In this document: positions 47,453 to 59,165 of the stretch, piece by piece
How positions within the stretch are numbered: the stretch's first letter is position 1
How the letters are laid out: each line of letters starts with the position of its first letter
Source: Uloborus plumipes
Taxonomy: Eukaryota > Arthropoda > Arachnida > Araneae > Uloboridae
DNA length: 64,000 nucleotides
Assembly: GCA_038373865.1 (NCBI GenBank)
Contig: JAXGGA010004756.1
Span: 20,814 to 84,813, forward strand
Reading direction: 5' to 3'
Notes under the pieces: generated by a model
The model's database searches: none
What the model was told of the DNA's origin: nothing
The model's input: the letters and a program-made list of their open reading frames with translations, nothing else
Translations under genes and position numbers: made by a program

Positions 47453-48176
47453 TAAAATGCTTTTGGAATACGTCATGCAGTAGATTGAAAAATTTAAAGA
47501 AATATTCATTTTTACAAGGAAAAAAAATTGATTACAAAAATGATTCCTTATTTCTATTCAAAATAGGTCAAAGGGGTAACAAATATACCTTACCAAAAAC
47601 AAAGTCACTTTGACAAAGACATTCTGACTTGCAACAATAATAAACCAATCTTTGATTCTTACCTAAAAAGAGAGAAATCACAAATTTTAGTTTCAAATAA
47701 CAAAATTCATTAAATTTGAAACTACTATTTTTACAAACAAAACTAATTTAATCGACATGCAGGGAGAGTCAGTATAACGTAGAACATACCAAATTCGTCA
47801 AAAATTTCAGCAGTGCTCAAATAACTATTGCCATTTTTGCTCCCATATTTTGAAATGTATGTTTCAATGGAATTTTTCATGTTAGTTAATATATCCTACG
47901 TTCTATATGGCTGATCATTTACACTTCAATGGTTAAATTTCATTATTCACCGCATTCGCAGTACATTTTTTATTTTTAATACAATTGTTAATATTGTATT
48001 GTGGTTTGTTTTTTCTGAAAATTAATCTTTAAATGTCAAACACTATCAGCAATACTGATTTTGGAAACATTTAACTTCGCAAATAAGCGTTTTGTTTCGA
48101 CTAGTTTGGTGAAAATTTTTAAATCCCGCCAAATGTTCCACATGATGATAACTCCCTCGACATTTGTACAGGGTGC
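47453..48176. other. AT-rich DNA, nothing recognised
   Basis: No gene, RNA or repeat boundary seen. Confidence 0.4.
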
Positions 48177-48329
48177 GGCAAAAAAAACTCGGACAAAGTT
48201 TGTCACGTCCTGACACCAACATGTTTTACCGTATACAGATAATTATTTTTTAAAAAGATTCTACATGTTTTCCTGCATTGAGGAGTGCAGTGTAGATTTC
48301 GTACTCATCAATGTTGTTTTGTTTGCAGA

Positions 48330-49636
48330 ATGACAGAAAGATGCGTTGCTATTTTTTTACTGTTTCGAGCTTGTAAACGTCAATTTGTTTGCTCAAAATC
48401 CCTCGACAGACTTTCCGATGCAATTAGCCAGTACAAAGTGCTTGGTCATGACTTACATCGTCCAGGAAGCAGAAGAAAACGGACCGTGAACGCATTTTCC
48501 AACCGTAGGCTCATCAAGAAGCGAGTGCAGCAAAATTTGAGGAACTCTATTCAAAAAACCACTCGTGAGATCGAAAAAACAGCTGATCAGTTCGACGAAT
48601 AGCTAAAAAAGAACTCAAACTGAAGCCGTACTAGCTCCTAAAAGTGCAACTTCTCACTGAAGAGAAAAAGCGCCCAAGACTTCAAACATGTCGCCAGCTC
48701 AAACGTCGGGCCGCAGGTGAGAGATGGAGGCGCATCCTCTTCACAGATGAGAAGCTGTTCCCTGTCGAACAGGCGCATAACCGCCAAAACGACAGAATCT
48801 GGTTCACTGAAGCTCCTGGCACATAGGCCAGGGCCGTGGTGGCCCGATCGGTAAGGCATCGGACTCGTGTCCGGAGGGACCCGGGTTCGAAACCCAGCCG
48901 ATCAAAGATCCACCGCCTTGATTAATGGTGGCTGGGAGGCGTTAAAAATGTCGTGGTCACAAAGTCCTCCAAGTGAAACGATACCTCTGGGGGTGCTGGG
49001 CCCTAGGGTTTGCTCGACCCTAGGTTCTGGTTCAAAATTAAGAACAGAGCGCTCTTCAGGGCCCTATCCCGGTTAAACCACGAAGCTGTGGTAGGTACGG
49101 GGGACCCTGGAGAGTGTGAAGAAGGCACATAGGCCATCGTCAAACACTACCAAAATCCACAATCGGGGATGGTCTGGGGAGGAATTTGCCACAGCGGCAA
49201 AACTCCTTGTTTTTGTGGATTAAGGGGTCAAAATCAACCAAGAAGTGTATTGCCGCAACATTTTTCAGGCCGTCGTACTTCTGTGAGCCCAGCAGCACTT
49301 TGGTGATGAGGATTGGGTGTTCCAGAAGGACTCAGCGCCGACTCACAGGACAAAAACGACTCAGGACTTGTGACGGACCCATTTTTCTGACTTCATCTCC
49401 TTTACGGAATGGCCCCCTACTCACTGGATCTGAATCCCATGGATTACAGTGTGTGGTCCATTTTGGAGGCCAGGGCCTGTACTAAGCTCCACAAAAGCTT
49501 GGAATCGCTGAAGCAATCGCTTCTTTAAGAATGAGTCCGATTGTGGCTGGAAGAGCTGCGGCCCATCACAGAAAATTTCAAATTACGTTTGGATCTGTGT
49601 ATCACCGCGGAAGGTAGCCACTTCGAAACCGGCTGA
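48330..49636 (+). pseudogene. Broken mariner transposase, DD37D-like
   Basis: Cut-and-paste transposase remnant. Likely start is ATG 48330 (MTERCVAIFLLF). The N-terminal third is basic and of helix-turn-helix type up to a stop near 48600. The frame resumes at LLTEEKKRP, then ILFTDEKLF with the first catalytic Asp at 48746, then VEQAHNRQND. The SINE interrupts it at about 48818. After it come MVWGGI (49169), a frameshift, KDSAPTH with the second Asp at 49329, an in-frame stop, a one-base deletion in a C run, and LDLNPMDYSVW with the third Asp at 49442. Restoring that single base would put 37 residues between the second and third Asp, as in DD37D mariners. The C-terminus reads CITAEGSHFE. It is clearly inactive. 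Confidence 0.85.
48831..49123 (+). mobile_element. tRNA-derived SINE inserted in the mariner
   Basis: The head contains GATCGGTAAGGC (A-box-like, 48846) and GGGTTCGAAACCC (B box, 48893-48905). GGCACATAGGCCA occurs exactly on both sides (48818-48830 and 49124-49136), a 13-bp target duplication typical of LINE-mobilised SINEs. The body shares blocks with the SINE at 22370-22606. An exact duplication implies a relatively late insertion into an already resident mariner. Confidence 0.92.
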
Positions 49637-49753
49637 GTATATTATTGTAAGAAATCTATGCTAACATCATTAATTGTTGTTTTGCTAAATTTCTTTTATT
49701 TAAAAAAATTATCACAATAAATCTTTGTCCGGGTTTTTCTGCCGCACCCTGTA

Positions 49754-51292
49754 CAAGAAACAGTTCTCTTGTGCAGCGGCGCCCTGAACTAAATTTTGTG
49801 GGGAGGGTGGAAATTCTCAATTCGACAAATGATAAAATACGGGTATGTGCACATAAGTAGATCTAATATAAAGAGGTATATAATTTTCAAATGTAATGTT
49901 GCAATGATGTCCAAAAATTTATGTTGCAATGATGTCCAAAATGAGTAAAGGTGATAAGTCCATAAGTATCATGCAGTATCATGTAGTAGACCCCAGAGCC
50001 GTCACACAAAATTTGTTGAATACGAAAAAGTTTGGAAAGTTACAATTATCTCCTGCGACCTTTCATAAAGAGCGCTAAAACTCATGTGAGCCAGTAGAAA
50101 TGTTTACATGCAACTGTTTCTCAGTTTCAATAATTTGTCACTCTCAAATATAGAAAATAAGCTAATAATTAAAACCAATATCGTTAGTCTATAAATGATT
50201 ACCCGTAATTCGTAAATGAAAGGGTTAAATATTTGCTCTTATTCATGAAATTTTGTACTTTGGTAGCTCCTATACTTTTCATAAGGCATATTCCACAACT
50301 TATGACACGCTTTGCGGGTGTCATGAAAATGTGACAGTTTAGGACAACGGGGGAGGGGGTAATAAGAAGTGTGACATTACACACATTGATTGAAATTTTG
50401 ATGTTACAACAATATGAAACGCGACATGTGACAAGAAAAAGTTAAGTGGGACACTTCTTGACAAGGAACTGCGAAAGGGTGGAAGTAACGAAAGTTGACA
50501 CAAGAATAAAAGTAGTACCTGAAACCAAAAAACAGTTGCATGAAGTCAAACAATAGCAACGAAAAGAAAAAAAAAACATCATTTTTCGAAGAAAACACAC
50601 ATCTAAAAACAAATTTACCCACAAAGCAAATAATTTGAAATGGGAATGTACAAAAAAAAAATCTATAAGCAGTTAACACAGCGGCTGAGCTAAATTTATA
50701 TTAGTGTTTTTCACAATTACAGAAAAGGAAGTCACCTGTGTGTCAATGATATATTATGCCAGCTGCACACATCGGAACGTGACATCCCAGCGCGACATCT
50801 GATTATGTCTCTGCGAAGCTATAAACAGTTTTCCAAGTCATTCCCTCGAAGGAATTTCTATTGTATATCGCGGTGATATGGCAAAATATTGTTTGTTTCC
50901 AGGTTTATAACGCTCATTCCTTGCCACAAAGCGTAACTTTAGTTTGAGAAGTAAGTAAACTAAACGAGTATAAAAATTTCCTCTTTTCAAAAACCCACTG
51001 CAGCAGGTTCTGAATGCAGTCATAAATGCCGATAAATTATTTAGCGGTTTGGTGGTAACAAGTGTAGAATTCTGAGATGTTAGCATCTTTTGGCGAAGTT
51101 GTTTGATGTTCTAAACTTATGGTCTTCGCTTTATGTCTTGATTTTGTTTGATTGTATTCAATGTTTGTTAAGCTATACATGACTTAAAAAACAAATAAGA
51201 TAATAATAATAACAAACTAGAAGGGCTAGTAGTTCACTCTCAGGGATGTTATGAAATATATTTTTTCTATTAATATATTATTATTATCATTA
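49754..51292. other. AT-rich DNA with fragments of dispersed repeats
   Basis: 49783-49840 resembles 45921-46005. 49896-49941 is a 25-bp tandem duplication (ATGTTGCAATGATGTCCAAA twice). 49949-49973 is an exact 25-base match to 56041-56065. 50348-50433 shares ordered blocks with 23980-24100. No gene was recognised. Confidence 0.45.
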
Positions 51293-52034
51293 AGGATGCA
51301 CCGATTAATCGACCATAATCGGCCACTTTGCCGATTAATAATAATCGGCAAACTATGGCCAATTAATCGGCCGAAAAAGTATTTTTCAAATATTATTCTT
51401 TAAAGTATACCTTCACAAAGAAACTAAGGTGAATAGTTTTATTCACAGTAATAATAATCCTCGCAGTTGATAGAAAGGTTTTTTTTTAAATTAATTCTCC
51501 TACTTTGAATAAATATACTTAGGCAATGTTGCAACATTTTTTATGTGGCGATAGTTTTCTCCTTAGCTCAGTGCTTTTAGATAACCTCTAATTTTCAAAG
51601 AATATGAAAGTATTGAATTAAATTGCTACTAATTAATACTGAATTAAAGATACTCCTAAATTGGCGTGTTCACCATAGACCTCTCCCGTTTTTTTTTTTT
51701 TTTTTTTTTTTGAATTTTCATGTCCAGTTAACGTATCTAACAATGTGTTAATAGTATTATTGACGATAATATGAAAATTGGTTCTAAGAAATTTGATAAA
51801 ATATTGACATTATTTTGTTAAAACTAGGAAAATGGAAAAAAAAAATCTCTGAAAAATAAATTACTAACAATTTCTAAACTTGAAATTGTGTAAGGGAGAA
51901 AAAACAGTGATGGTAAAATTGGTAATAGAAAAACAATCATCCTTTTAATTAATCGGCTATGCCGATTGGCCGATTATCAACAGCCGATTAATGGGTAATC
52001 GGTAATCGGCCAATTTGCTTATCGGTGCATCCCT
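51293..52034. mobile_element. hAT-like MITE rich in AATCGG motifs
   Basis: AGGATGCACCGAT at the left is mirrored by ATCGGTGCATCCCT at the right. ATCATTA occurs just outside the left end (51286-51292) and, after four A residues, at 52039-52045, a possible but imperfect duplication. Both ends carry clustered AATCGG/CCGATT motifs (about ten per side within 100 bp), likely transposase-binding subterminal repeats. The interior has no coding frame. Confidence 0.7.
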
Positions 52035-52045
52035 AAAAATCATTA

Positions 52046-53071
52046 TAGTCTTTCTTTTTTTGAAAACTAAGAGTCAAGCTGGCAAATATTGTGCACCTCT
52101 AATTTCTTCGTTCAGTAATTCTCTGAAGTCAGTTTGGAATTTATTTTTGAAGGGCTCTTCCTACACAACGCACTATTCTAACAACATTATAAATGACAGA
52201 ATTTTTCTGATGTTGTGGAAAACAAAAAGGTAAGTTTTTAAACCAAAGAGTATTTTTCTGCATCAAACTTGAGCTCTATTTTTATTAGAATGGTTAAGTT
52301 AGCATCCCAATTGGAACGTGGCTCGAATTCGCTATAAATGGCAACATCGCTTTTAACTAGGCTAATACTTCGGTTTAAATGGATTTATAAATTATTTTTA
52401 AAAAAAATTGGATCACTTCGCAATAGGTTAGGAGTATTTCTTCCGTTTTATGACAACCAATACAATAAAGCTATTACATCATGAGTGGCGCAGCTTAAAA
52501 TAGAGAAAATGTAACTTGGGAAAAGTGCCCAGAAATGCTGCATTTCACATTCCTAAAATATTTAGAAGCTATATTTTCTAATATTATGACAGCGAACATA
52601 ACAATAATATTCACTTCTTGCAGTTATGTAAGAAGAAGATGCATAATTTTCTCCATTTCAGTAAGATGATCTTACTGGAATGATTGAGAATTAATTAAAA
52701 TTCCATCATTCATGAGGAACAGATCTTAGACCCGTTCTCCATGGACGAATGCATATTAATTTTTTTTTCAGAACATAAATGAGGTGACATATCAATGTCG
52801 CATAAACTTGCTCAACAATTAACCTTTTTTATCATTATATTTCCGCTTTAATTCATATCGAATTATTAACAGCGAAAGTTCATTTATTTTGTGTTTTCAA
52901 CAATTGCAATTTAATTTTTACTTCCTGATACGAAATAAAGAAGATATTGTATTCCATGACCATAAATTCCGCATTCTCATGCGCTGTCTAAATTCCTTGT
53001 TAAATTTCAAACAAAATTTTAAAAGTTGTTATTATACACCACAAGATGGCCGTTCATTCATGAAACATAAC
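52046..53071. other. AT-rich DNA, nothing recognised
   Basis: Short frames only; no gene or repeat boundary found. Confidence 0.4.
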
Positions 53072-53213
53072 GGCTCTGCTCCACATTGACGTAAAGCAGA
53101 AAAATAAAGCAGAAACGTAAAACGGACTAAACGGTGTTCCTATGGAAAGTGCTCGGATTTTCGGTTTCTGCCTTCGGTTTCGGTCGCGTTTTCTGCTGAT
53201 GTGGAGCAGGGCC
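53072..53213. mobile_element. 142 bp MITE with CTGCTCCACAT ends
   Basis: GGCTCTGCTCCACAT at the left is mirrored by ATGTGGAGCAGGGCC at the right (14 of 15 positions), with AGCAGAAA also mirrored inside. The target duplication is not clear. No coding capacity. Confidence 0.6.
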
Positions 53214-53486
53214 TGAACTGAACATTCATCGACCAAGGATTTGTTAAATGATTGATGCATGTTTTATAAACCTGCAGTAATATTGATGCTTGCTGTTCAT
53301 TTGTAATATCTACCTCAGAACCAGGCCGAACGTGTTTAAAAATGGAGATTTTCCCTTTATTACTGCATTGCATGCGACTCTTATTCTGCATTGACCCGTG
53401 AGATTGTTATTCTGTCAAAGAAATTCCTTCACAATTATTTAGCAGCATTAAAAGAGCACAAGTCCCATCCTTTGCATGCATCCTAC
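53214..53486. other. AT-rich spacer
   Basis: Nothing recognised up to the AATT duplication of the next element. Confidence 0.4.
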
Positions 53487-53490
53487 AATT

Positions 53491-55893
53491 CTGCCGTGGG
53501 CAGGTAAACGGCAGTATCTGCAAAAATGAGTTTTCGAGATATTTGAAGAAACGCGTTTTTGATTTCCCACAAACATCTATGAAACATTGAACTTCGAACA
53601 TAGGCTATACTATATGTTTATACCGATATATTTTTGGGGTAATCGATTGAATTTTCATTTTGCAAGCGCAGAGAGAGGTAAAGCAGATACTGCCGTTTAC
53701 CTGCCCTTTCCACTCTAAATGTCATGCGGAATTGACTGGCAGTCGGCAGTAACTGCACAGTATGCTACTAAATGTCCAGTATTTACATATTCGACTACAT
53801 GCGGAGTAGATATGTTATTACGAAATATATTATTGCATTGTGAATGATATGTTTTATTTAAAAATATACATAAATACCGCGTATCCACTTGATATAGATT
53901 TAATATAAACGAACGCGAAATATAATTAAAAAATATAATGAAACTGTATTGTATTATGCAAAATATGAAGCAATACTTGATGATTCTTTAGCCATTTTTA
54001 CTTCTTTTTACTTAGTAAAGGAAGTATTGTGATCACAAAGAAAATTTCACTCAAAATTTGGTCTAAATTTTGATTTTGCTCACCCCCGCATGAATGTTGA
54101 GTAGTTTTTTCGACCTATCAGTACGTGCATATGTACCTACTAACATATGAACAGCCGAAATATCCTTTTCGACCATGCCCCAGTTAATTACGACGAGTTT
54201 TCTCGTGACGTCTGTGTGTACGTATGTATGTATGTTTGTATGTATGTGCGTATGTATGTATGCCTGTCGCATAACTCAAAAACTTTTCGCCGTAGAAGCT
54301 CCTAGTTTGGTATGTAGGCTCTGAGGGTGGTCTAGTTGTGCACATCTCCTTGTGGTTGCATTCGAATGTTCCCAAGGGGGTCTTTTACCCCTTTGTGGGG
54401 TAAATCAATGTTAATTTCAATGCAGATTGAGTGATATGATTTAATGCAACTATTTGGCGATATATCGCCAAACTTTTGGTCGCCAAGTGTTTGCCGCCAA
54501 ATTGGCGACAAATTTGGCGAAAAAATGATTTTTTTTTAAAATTTGGATTCAATTTGGCGTTATTGGGTACATTTTGCGAAAAATTCACTGAATCATGTTA
54601 AAATCGGCGATATTTAGAAAATAAATCATTGTAAAACATTATTTTGCATTGATTCGTGACAAAACTCGTGTAAATATTTGAGTTGTTATCTTGCGTCATT
54701 CTAATGCACTATTTTAACACTTGAGGCATTTATTATGGAATTTAAACGTAAAAGGAATTAGTGTGGCGTTCACACCCGATGTTTTAAAATAACTACAAAT
54801 CAGCTAATGCTTTGTACTTTGCATCAAAGCAAGAAATCACCTTGAGAAAAAGAGCGCTTGAAATGCTTGTTGGGCTGACGATTTTTTTTCATAGAACTAT
54901 TAAAAATGCAACAGCTAGAAATTAAACTGCAAAAACTATCGTCTGTTAGTATGAAAGCAACTGTAATTAAAAGAAAACAAAACAATGTAAATAAAATCAT
55001 GTCATTGTTGCATTTTTGTTTGTCGTCTGCCAAGTTTGGCTTGTGTATCTTTGAAATCGCGAAAAATATTGTCTGCTAGTGGAGAGAAACTTTATTTGAA
55101 AGAAAAAAAATCTGGTAATGACCCCACACTACTTCCTTTTATGTGTAAATTTCTTAGTAGATGCCTGAAGTGTTAAAATAGTGCTTGGAATGAGCAAGAA
55201 ACAATTCAAACATTTACACCCCTAATGTGCCACGAAACAATGCAAAAAATGATTTACAACGATTCATTTTCTAAATATCGCCGATTTTAGCATCATTCAG
55301 TGGATTTTTCGCAAAATACCGCCAATAGCGCTAAATTGAACCCAAACTTATAAAATAATTTTTTTCGCCAAATTTGTGGCCAATTTGGCGATAGGTCACC
55401 AAATTGGCGACAAGCACTTGGCGACCAAAAGCTTGGCGATATATCGCCAAGTGGTAGCGCCAATTTATATCTCTTAAGTCTGCATTAATATTAACACTGA
55501 TTCACCCCATAAAGGAATAAAACACCCCCTTGGGAACATTCAAGTGCAACCAATGACCTCCCGTGACCTCCTATTAGGGCACCCCTACTTTCGCTTAGTT
55601 TAGGTACAAAGGAAAACGGTTTTTGCGGCTTGATGCAATTTTTGCACAGCGATTCATATTATGTTCATCCTGCAGACATGCAGATACTGCCGTTTACCTG
55701 CCCACAGCAACGAAAAATGCAGTTACTGCTAATTACCATTGGTTAAAAAACAGTTTTTTTTCATCGGAAACCAAAAAAAGATGCTTGTACCATAAAACTA
55801 ATGTAACATAGATTTCAAAAATGCAAAAAAATGAAATCGAAAGAATGAAAATCGAAAAATTTGCAGTTACTGCCCTTTACCTGCCCACGGCAG
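53491..55893 (+). mobile_element. 2.4 kb TIR transposon-like element, copy 2, 4-bp target duplication AATT
   Basis: Same termini and internal order as 8171-10542 in the same orientation, 2403 bp long, flanked by AATT at 53487-53490 and 55894-55897. Similarity to copy 1 is high along the full length, with scattered substitutions and indels of up to about 15 bp. Terminal-motif copies recur at 53683-53706 and 55680-55703. The nested fold-back arms are 54354-54766 and 55124-55551. Different duplications at the two copies show independent insertion and exclude a simple segmental duplication. No transposase. Confidence 0.85.
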
Positions 55894-55897
55894 AATT

Positions 55898-56372
55898 GTT
55901 TGTTGTCCTGAAAAGTTATTAAAATGGACTTACGTTAGTCTGGTTCTGAGGTACAAGTATTGCCTATTTTACATTTGAAGGGGCAAATGGTTAATGGTGA
56001 TATATGGCAATTTTTGAAACTTACTTTTTATCATGAGTGAAGGTGATAAGTCCATAAGTATCATGTCCCCTTACTTACAGAAATGGTTGGTAACTAAGAA
56101 TATGACCCCATTTTACCCGTTAAAAAAATCCATCAAAAAAAATGATAATAATTATAATAATAACAGAATCTTTTTTTTTTAAAGCTTTTTCTGGAAATTA
56201 AAAAATTGCCACATATCACATTTATCCACTTGCCCGTTCATTTATTCTATGTAGTAACTATTAACTAATCACCCCAATGCAATTGTTTCTCTTTTTTGTT
56301 TTGAAGTTTAATTAATAAAAAGAAAGCACATGAAAATACACTAAATTTGTAGTCCTTCCAATCGCCCGAAAC
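55898..56372. other. AT-rich DNA with 25-base match to 49.9 kb
   Basis: AGGTGATAAGTCCATAAGTA plus TCATG at 56041-56065 is identical to 49949-49973. Otherwise nothing recognised. Confidence 0.45.
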
Positions 56373-56376
56373 TTAA

Positions 56377-56884
56377 CCCATTAATGCCTGACATTTTTTT
56401 TTCCAAAGATATTTTGTACACTATTTACAAACAGTGTTTAATGGAAAGAAAAAATAATAAAAAAAGTATTATGTAAAAAATATTTTTTTTTATGAAGGAA
56501 AGAAAAATCGTCCCTTAAAAGTTACGATAGACCCCAGAGGGTACATACTTTTTTCACTAAATTTTTTTTCGGCCTACAATATAATATTTAAAAAGACATT
56601 TTATAAGTAGAAATAAAATCAGCAATTAACATAAGCTGGGAATAACTTTGAAAACTTAGCTTTTTTTCTTAAGATTGTGAACGATGTAATTTTTGATAAA
56701 GATCATATTAAAACTGCTACAGAACGCACTTTACAATAGTTATGTGCTGCAATCTGTTAATAACGAATTGAAACAATACCAAGGTACTAATTGAACACTA
56801 TTATTTGGTTGAAATATTCATTTTGGCGGAAATTCAGACCCTTTTTTGAACCGTCCCTATAAAGGGACGCTAGGCATTAATGGG
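56377..56884. mobile_element. piggyBac-like MITE flanked by TTAA
   Basis: TTAA|CCCATTAATGCCT at 56373 is mirrored by AGGCATTAATGGG|TTAA ending at 56888, a 13-bp exact inverted end with TTAA duplication. A hairpin CGTCCCT-ATA-AAGGGACG lies just inside the right end. About 508 bp, AT-rich and non-coding. The termini differ from the piggyBac-like MITE at 28464. Confidence 0.8.
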
Positions 56885-56888
56885 TTAA

Positions 56889-57717
56889 AAAATACATTTC
56901 AAGTTGGCCTGCATTTAGTCAGCTCTGAAAAAGCACGTGAAAGCGCGCGAAAAAGCACGTGAAAAATTTAGTAACTGCCATTGCTTCGCACAATACCTCG
57001 ACAAAAATATTTCTAGTTTTTCACGGTCAGTTCAACCTTGACTGACAAAAAAAAAAAAAATTCTGAAGAGCGAATAACAATGAAGTTGCAATATCATTAT
57101 AAAATACAAATTTCGCTTTCGAAACGCTAAAAAGGTCGTTAATGTCACACAACTGAGAATTGTAAAATTTTCGCGTCTCCAACCACGAGGTTAATACAAC
57201 CCAGAAAAAGCAACAACCTCATAGAAGCCTTATAAAACCTTTAAGCAGACATAAAATGCAAAAAAAAATCGCCATTTCTTATTTTTGCACGCAACCACAG
57301 CGTTCCGCCTCAGTGCTGACAGACTGAGTCATAAACAAGGCACTAAAACAACGCCAAATAGGCTTAACATAAACAAGACAAGTTCATGGTTAAACAATAA
57401 CGAATATTGCTACTGAATATGGGAGAGAAAACGCGAAAGCAGCTTCTCTTTTAAATATTCGAACGCGGTGGAAAAAAACATTCTTCACGTTCTAAAACAA
57501 GACTGAGGTCAGCATTGCGAAACATTTTGTAATCGTAATTTGAATCGTAATTTTTGTAATCTATCTTTCGTGCATGACAGGCCATGAGGCATAGCTTCTA
57601 AACTTGAGAGGACAGAAAAATAAAAGGGTATGTCACAGAGTTGTGTTCTAAGTTTAGCAGATAAATTTGTCAACGGCGATTTAAATAGCAACAATGTTTC
57701 AATTACCTTGTTGATCA
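56889..57717. other. AT-rich DNA, nothing recognised
   Basis: Includes a direct AAAGCACGTGAAA doublet near 56930-56970 (E-box CACGTG in both). No gene recognised. Confidence 0.4.
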
Positions 57718-57725
57718 TTTCAATG

Positions 57726-58326
57726 CAGGGGTGCCCACAGGGGGGGGGGGGATTATGGCGCAAGTTGCGCCATCAAAAATTTTGGGGGGGATTTTTTAAA
57801 ACTAATTTATTTATTTGTTTAATTTATTTATTAATTAATTTTTTTAATTTAAATTACTAATTTATTTTTTAATTTAAATTATTAATTATTTTTTTAATTT
57901 AAATTAGAAATAGATTTTTTTAATAAAAGTTAATCATAAATTTATTTTTTTTATTTAAATTATTTCTTTTATTTCTTTAATATTATTTATTTATTTTTTT
58001 ATTTGTATGCGTGTGTGTCTGTTTGGAATGTCTGGAAGGAAAAAAAATTCCACGCACAATTCGAACTTTTAAAAAATTAATATATAAAAAAATAATAGTT
58101 ACAATTAAAAAAAAATAAATATTATTTAAAAAAAATACATTTAAAAAAAATAAATATTTAAAAAAATACATTTAAAAAAATAAATAAATAATATTTAAAA
58201 AATAAATAAAACAAAAAAAGAGAGGTAAAAAAGATAAAAAGTTCAAGAGGGTTGTGAATTTTTTTTTTTTTTTGGGGGGGGGGGGGGAATTTGCGCCACT
58301 GAGTTTGGGGGGGATGGGCACCCCTG
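57726..58326. mobile_element. Poly-G hAT-like MITE, copy 2, exact 8-bp duplication TTTCAATG
   Basis: CAGGGGTGCCCA and its inverse TGGGCACCCCTG close the element. TTTCAATG flanks both sides exactly (57718-57725 and 58327-58334). G runs and GCGCCA motifs sit inside both ends. The core is T-rich then A-rich around a GTGTGTCTGTTTGGAATGTC centre that also occurs in copy 1 (25503-25530). It forms a long imperfect hairpin with no transposase. Confidence 0.92.
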
Positions 58327-58334
58327 TTTCAATG

Positions 58335-58809
58335 TACCTGCCATAGAGATCATGGTGACGAACTGGTGCCTATTACAAGCACAGATATAGCAAAATTAAG
58401 TTTTTTTTTTTCTTTTAAGAAGCTAAAACATTCTTAAAGTTTCTTTAAAGGAGTGATATTAATTTTGGAAGAGTGAAATGTACGAAAACAGTGAAAACCA
58501 CAGCAGTGATCCACTACATGAAAAACTAATTTTCTAAGGATGAAATGGAAAACGAAAGAAGTGGAAAAGATGTGTCCTACTTTAATGAGCAAATGTTTGT
58601 CTAAGCTTTTATATAGTCCATATCGGCATTGCCAGCTCATCGAAAAGCATTTTTTGTAACTCTTGTCCACCAATGACAGTCGGTCATTTAGAAGTGTGTT
58701 CTGCACCAAGTAATTTACCTTGTTATATTGTTGAGAAATGCTAAAGAGCCCACGCGCTAACGGTATAAGCGCTTACTTGCAAGTGGCATTTGTAAAATGT
58801 ATATATATA
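58335..58809. other. AT-rich DNA, nothing recognised
   Basis: Short frames and T tracts only; ends in a TATATA run before the next element. Confidence 0.4.
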
Positions 58810-59165
58810 CAGGGTGTCCACTCCAATCGTGGACCAATAGCTAATTTCTAAACCGTTAGAGATAAGCATATAGTTTATTTAGGAAAAAATCTCCAAATTA
58901 CGAAAGGAATTTTGGGTCTATTCAATGTTTTTCAAAAAATCAAATTTTGAAAGAGTTACGAAATTTAAATTTTTATACAGCCCCCCAGTCCTATCAATCA
59001 TATTTAGTAAAACATTCCTGACACTGTAACGTTTAAAACTAAAAAAAAATCGCTCTTCTACCACAAAAATTGACCGAAATATGACGTTTTGAAAAATCAA
59101 GATTTTGCATTGTTTCATGACGTCATCGAGAGATCGCTCCCTTCCTTTAAGAGGGGGGGGGGGTG
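58810..59165 (+). mobile_element. Possible mariner-type repeat, left terminus TA|CAGGGTGTCC
   Basis: CAGGGTGTCCACTCCAATCG after TATATA is a typical mariner or MITE start. No matching right end was found, so the extent is a guess reaching the G run near 59152. It contains TGACGTCA, a perfect CRE palindrome, at 59118-59125. Confidence 0.35.

Larger units (their letters stand above)
48179..49751 (+). mobile_element. mariner-family transposon, disrupted by a SINE
   Basis: TA|CAGGGTGCGGCAAAAAA at the left pairs with TTTTTCTGCCGCACCCTG|TA at the right, including mirrored CGGACAAAG/CTTTGTCCGGG just inside. Total length is 1573 bp; without the 293 bp SINE and its 13-bp duplication it is about 1.27 kb, the normal size of a mariner element. 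It is the only transposon in the window that retains a recognisable transposase. Confidence 0.92.

Noticed and set aside
48862..48910. Possible functional tRNA gene
   Set aside because: A and B boxes are present, but the acceptor stem does not close and the sequence continues into a SINE body with a target duplication.
54063..54272. His/Thr-rich repeat peptide (THIHTNIHTYVHT type)
   Set aside because: It is translation of a TATG/TACG microsatellite inside the nested fold-back element.
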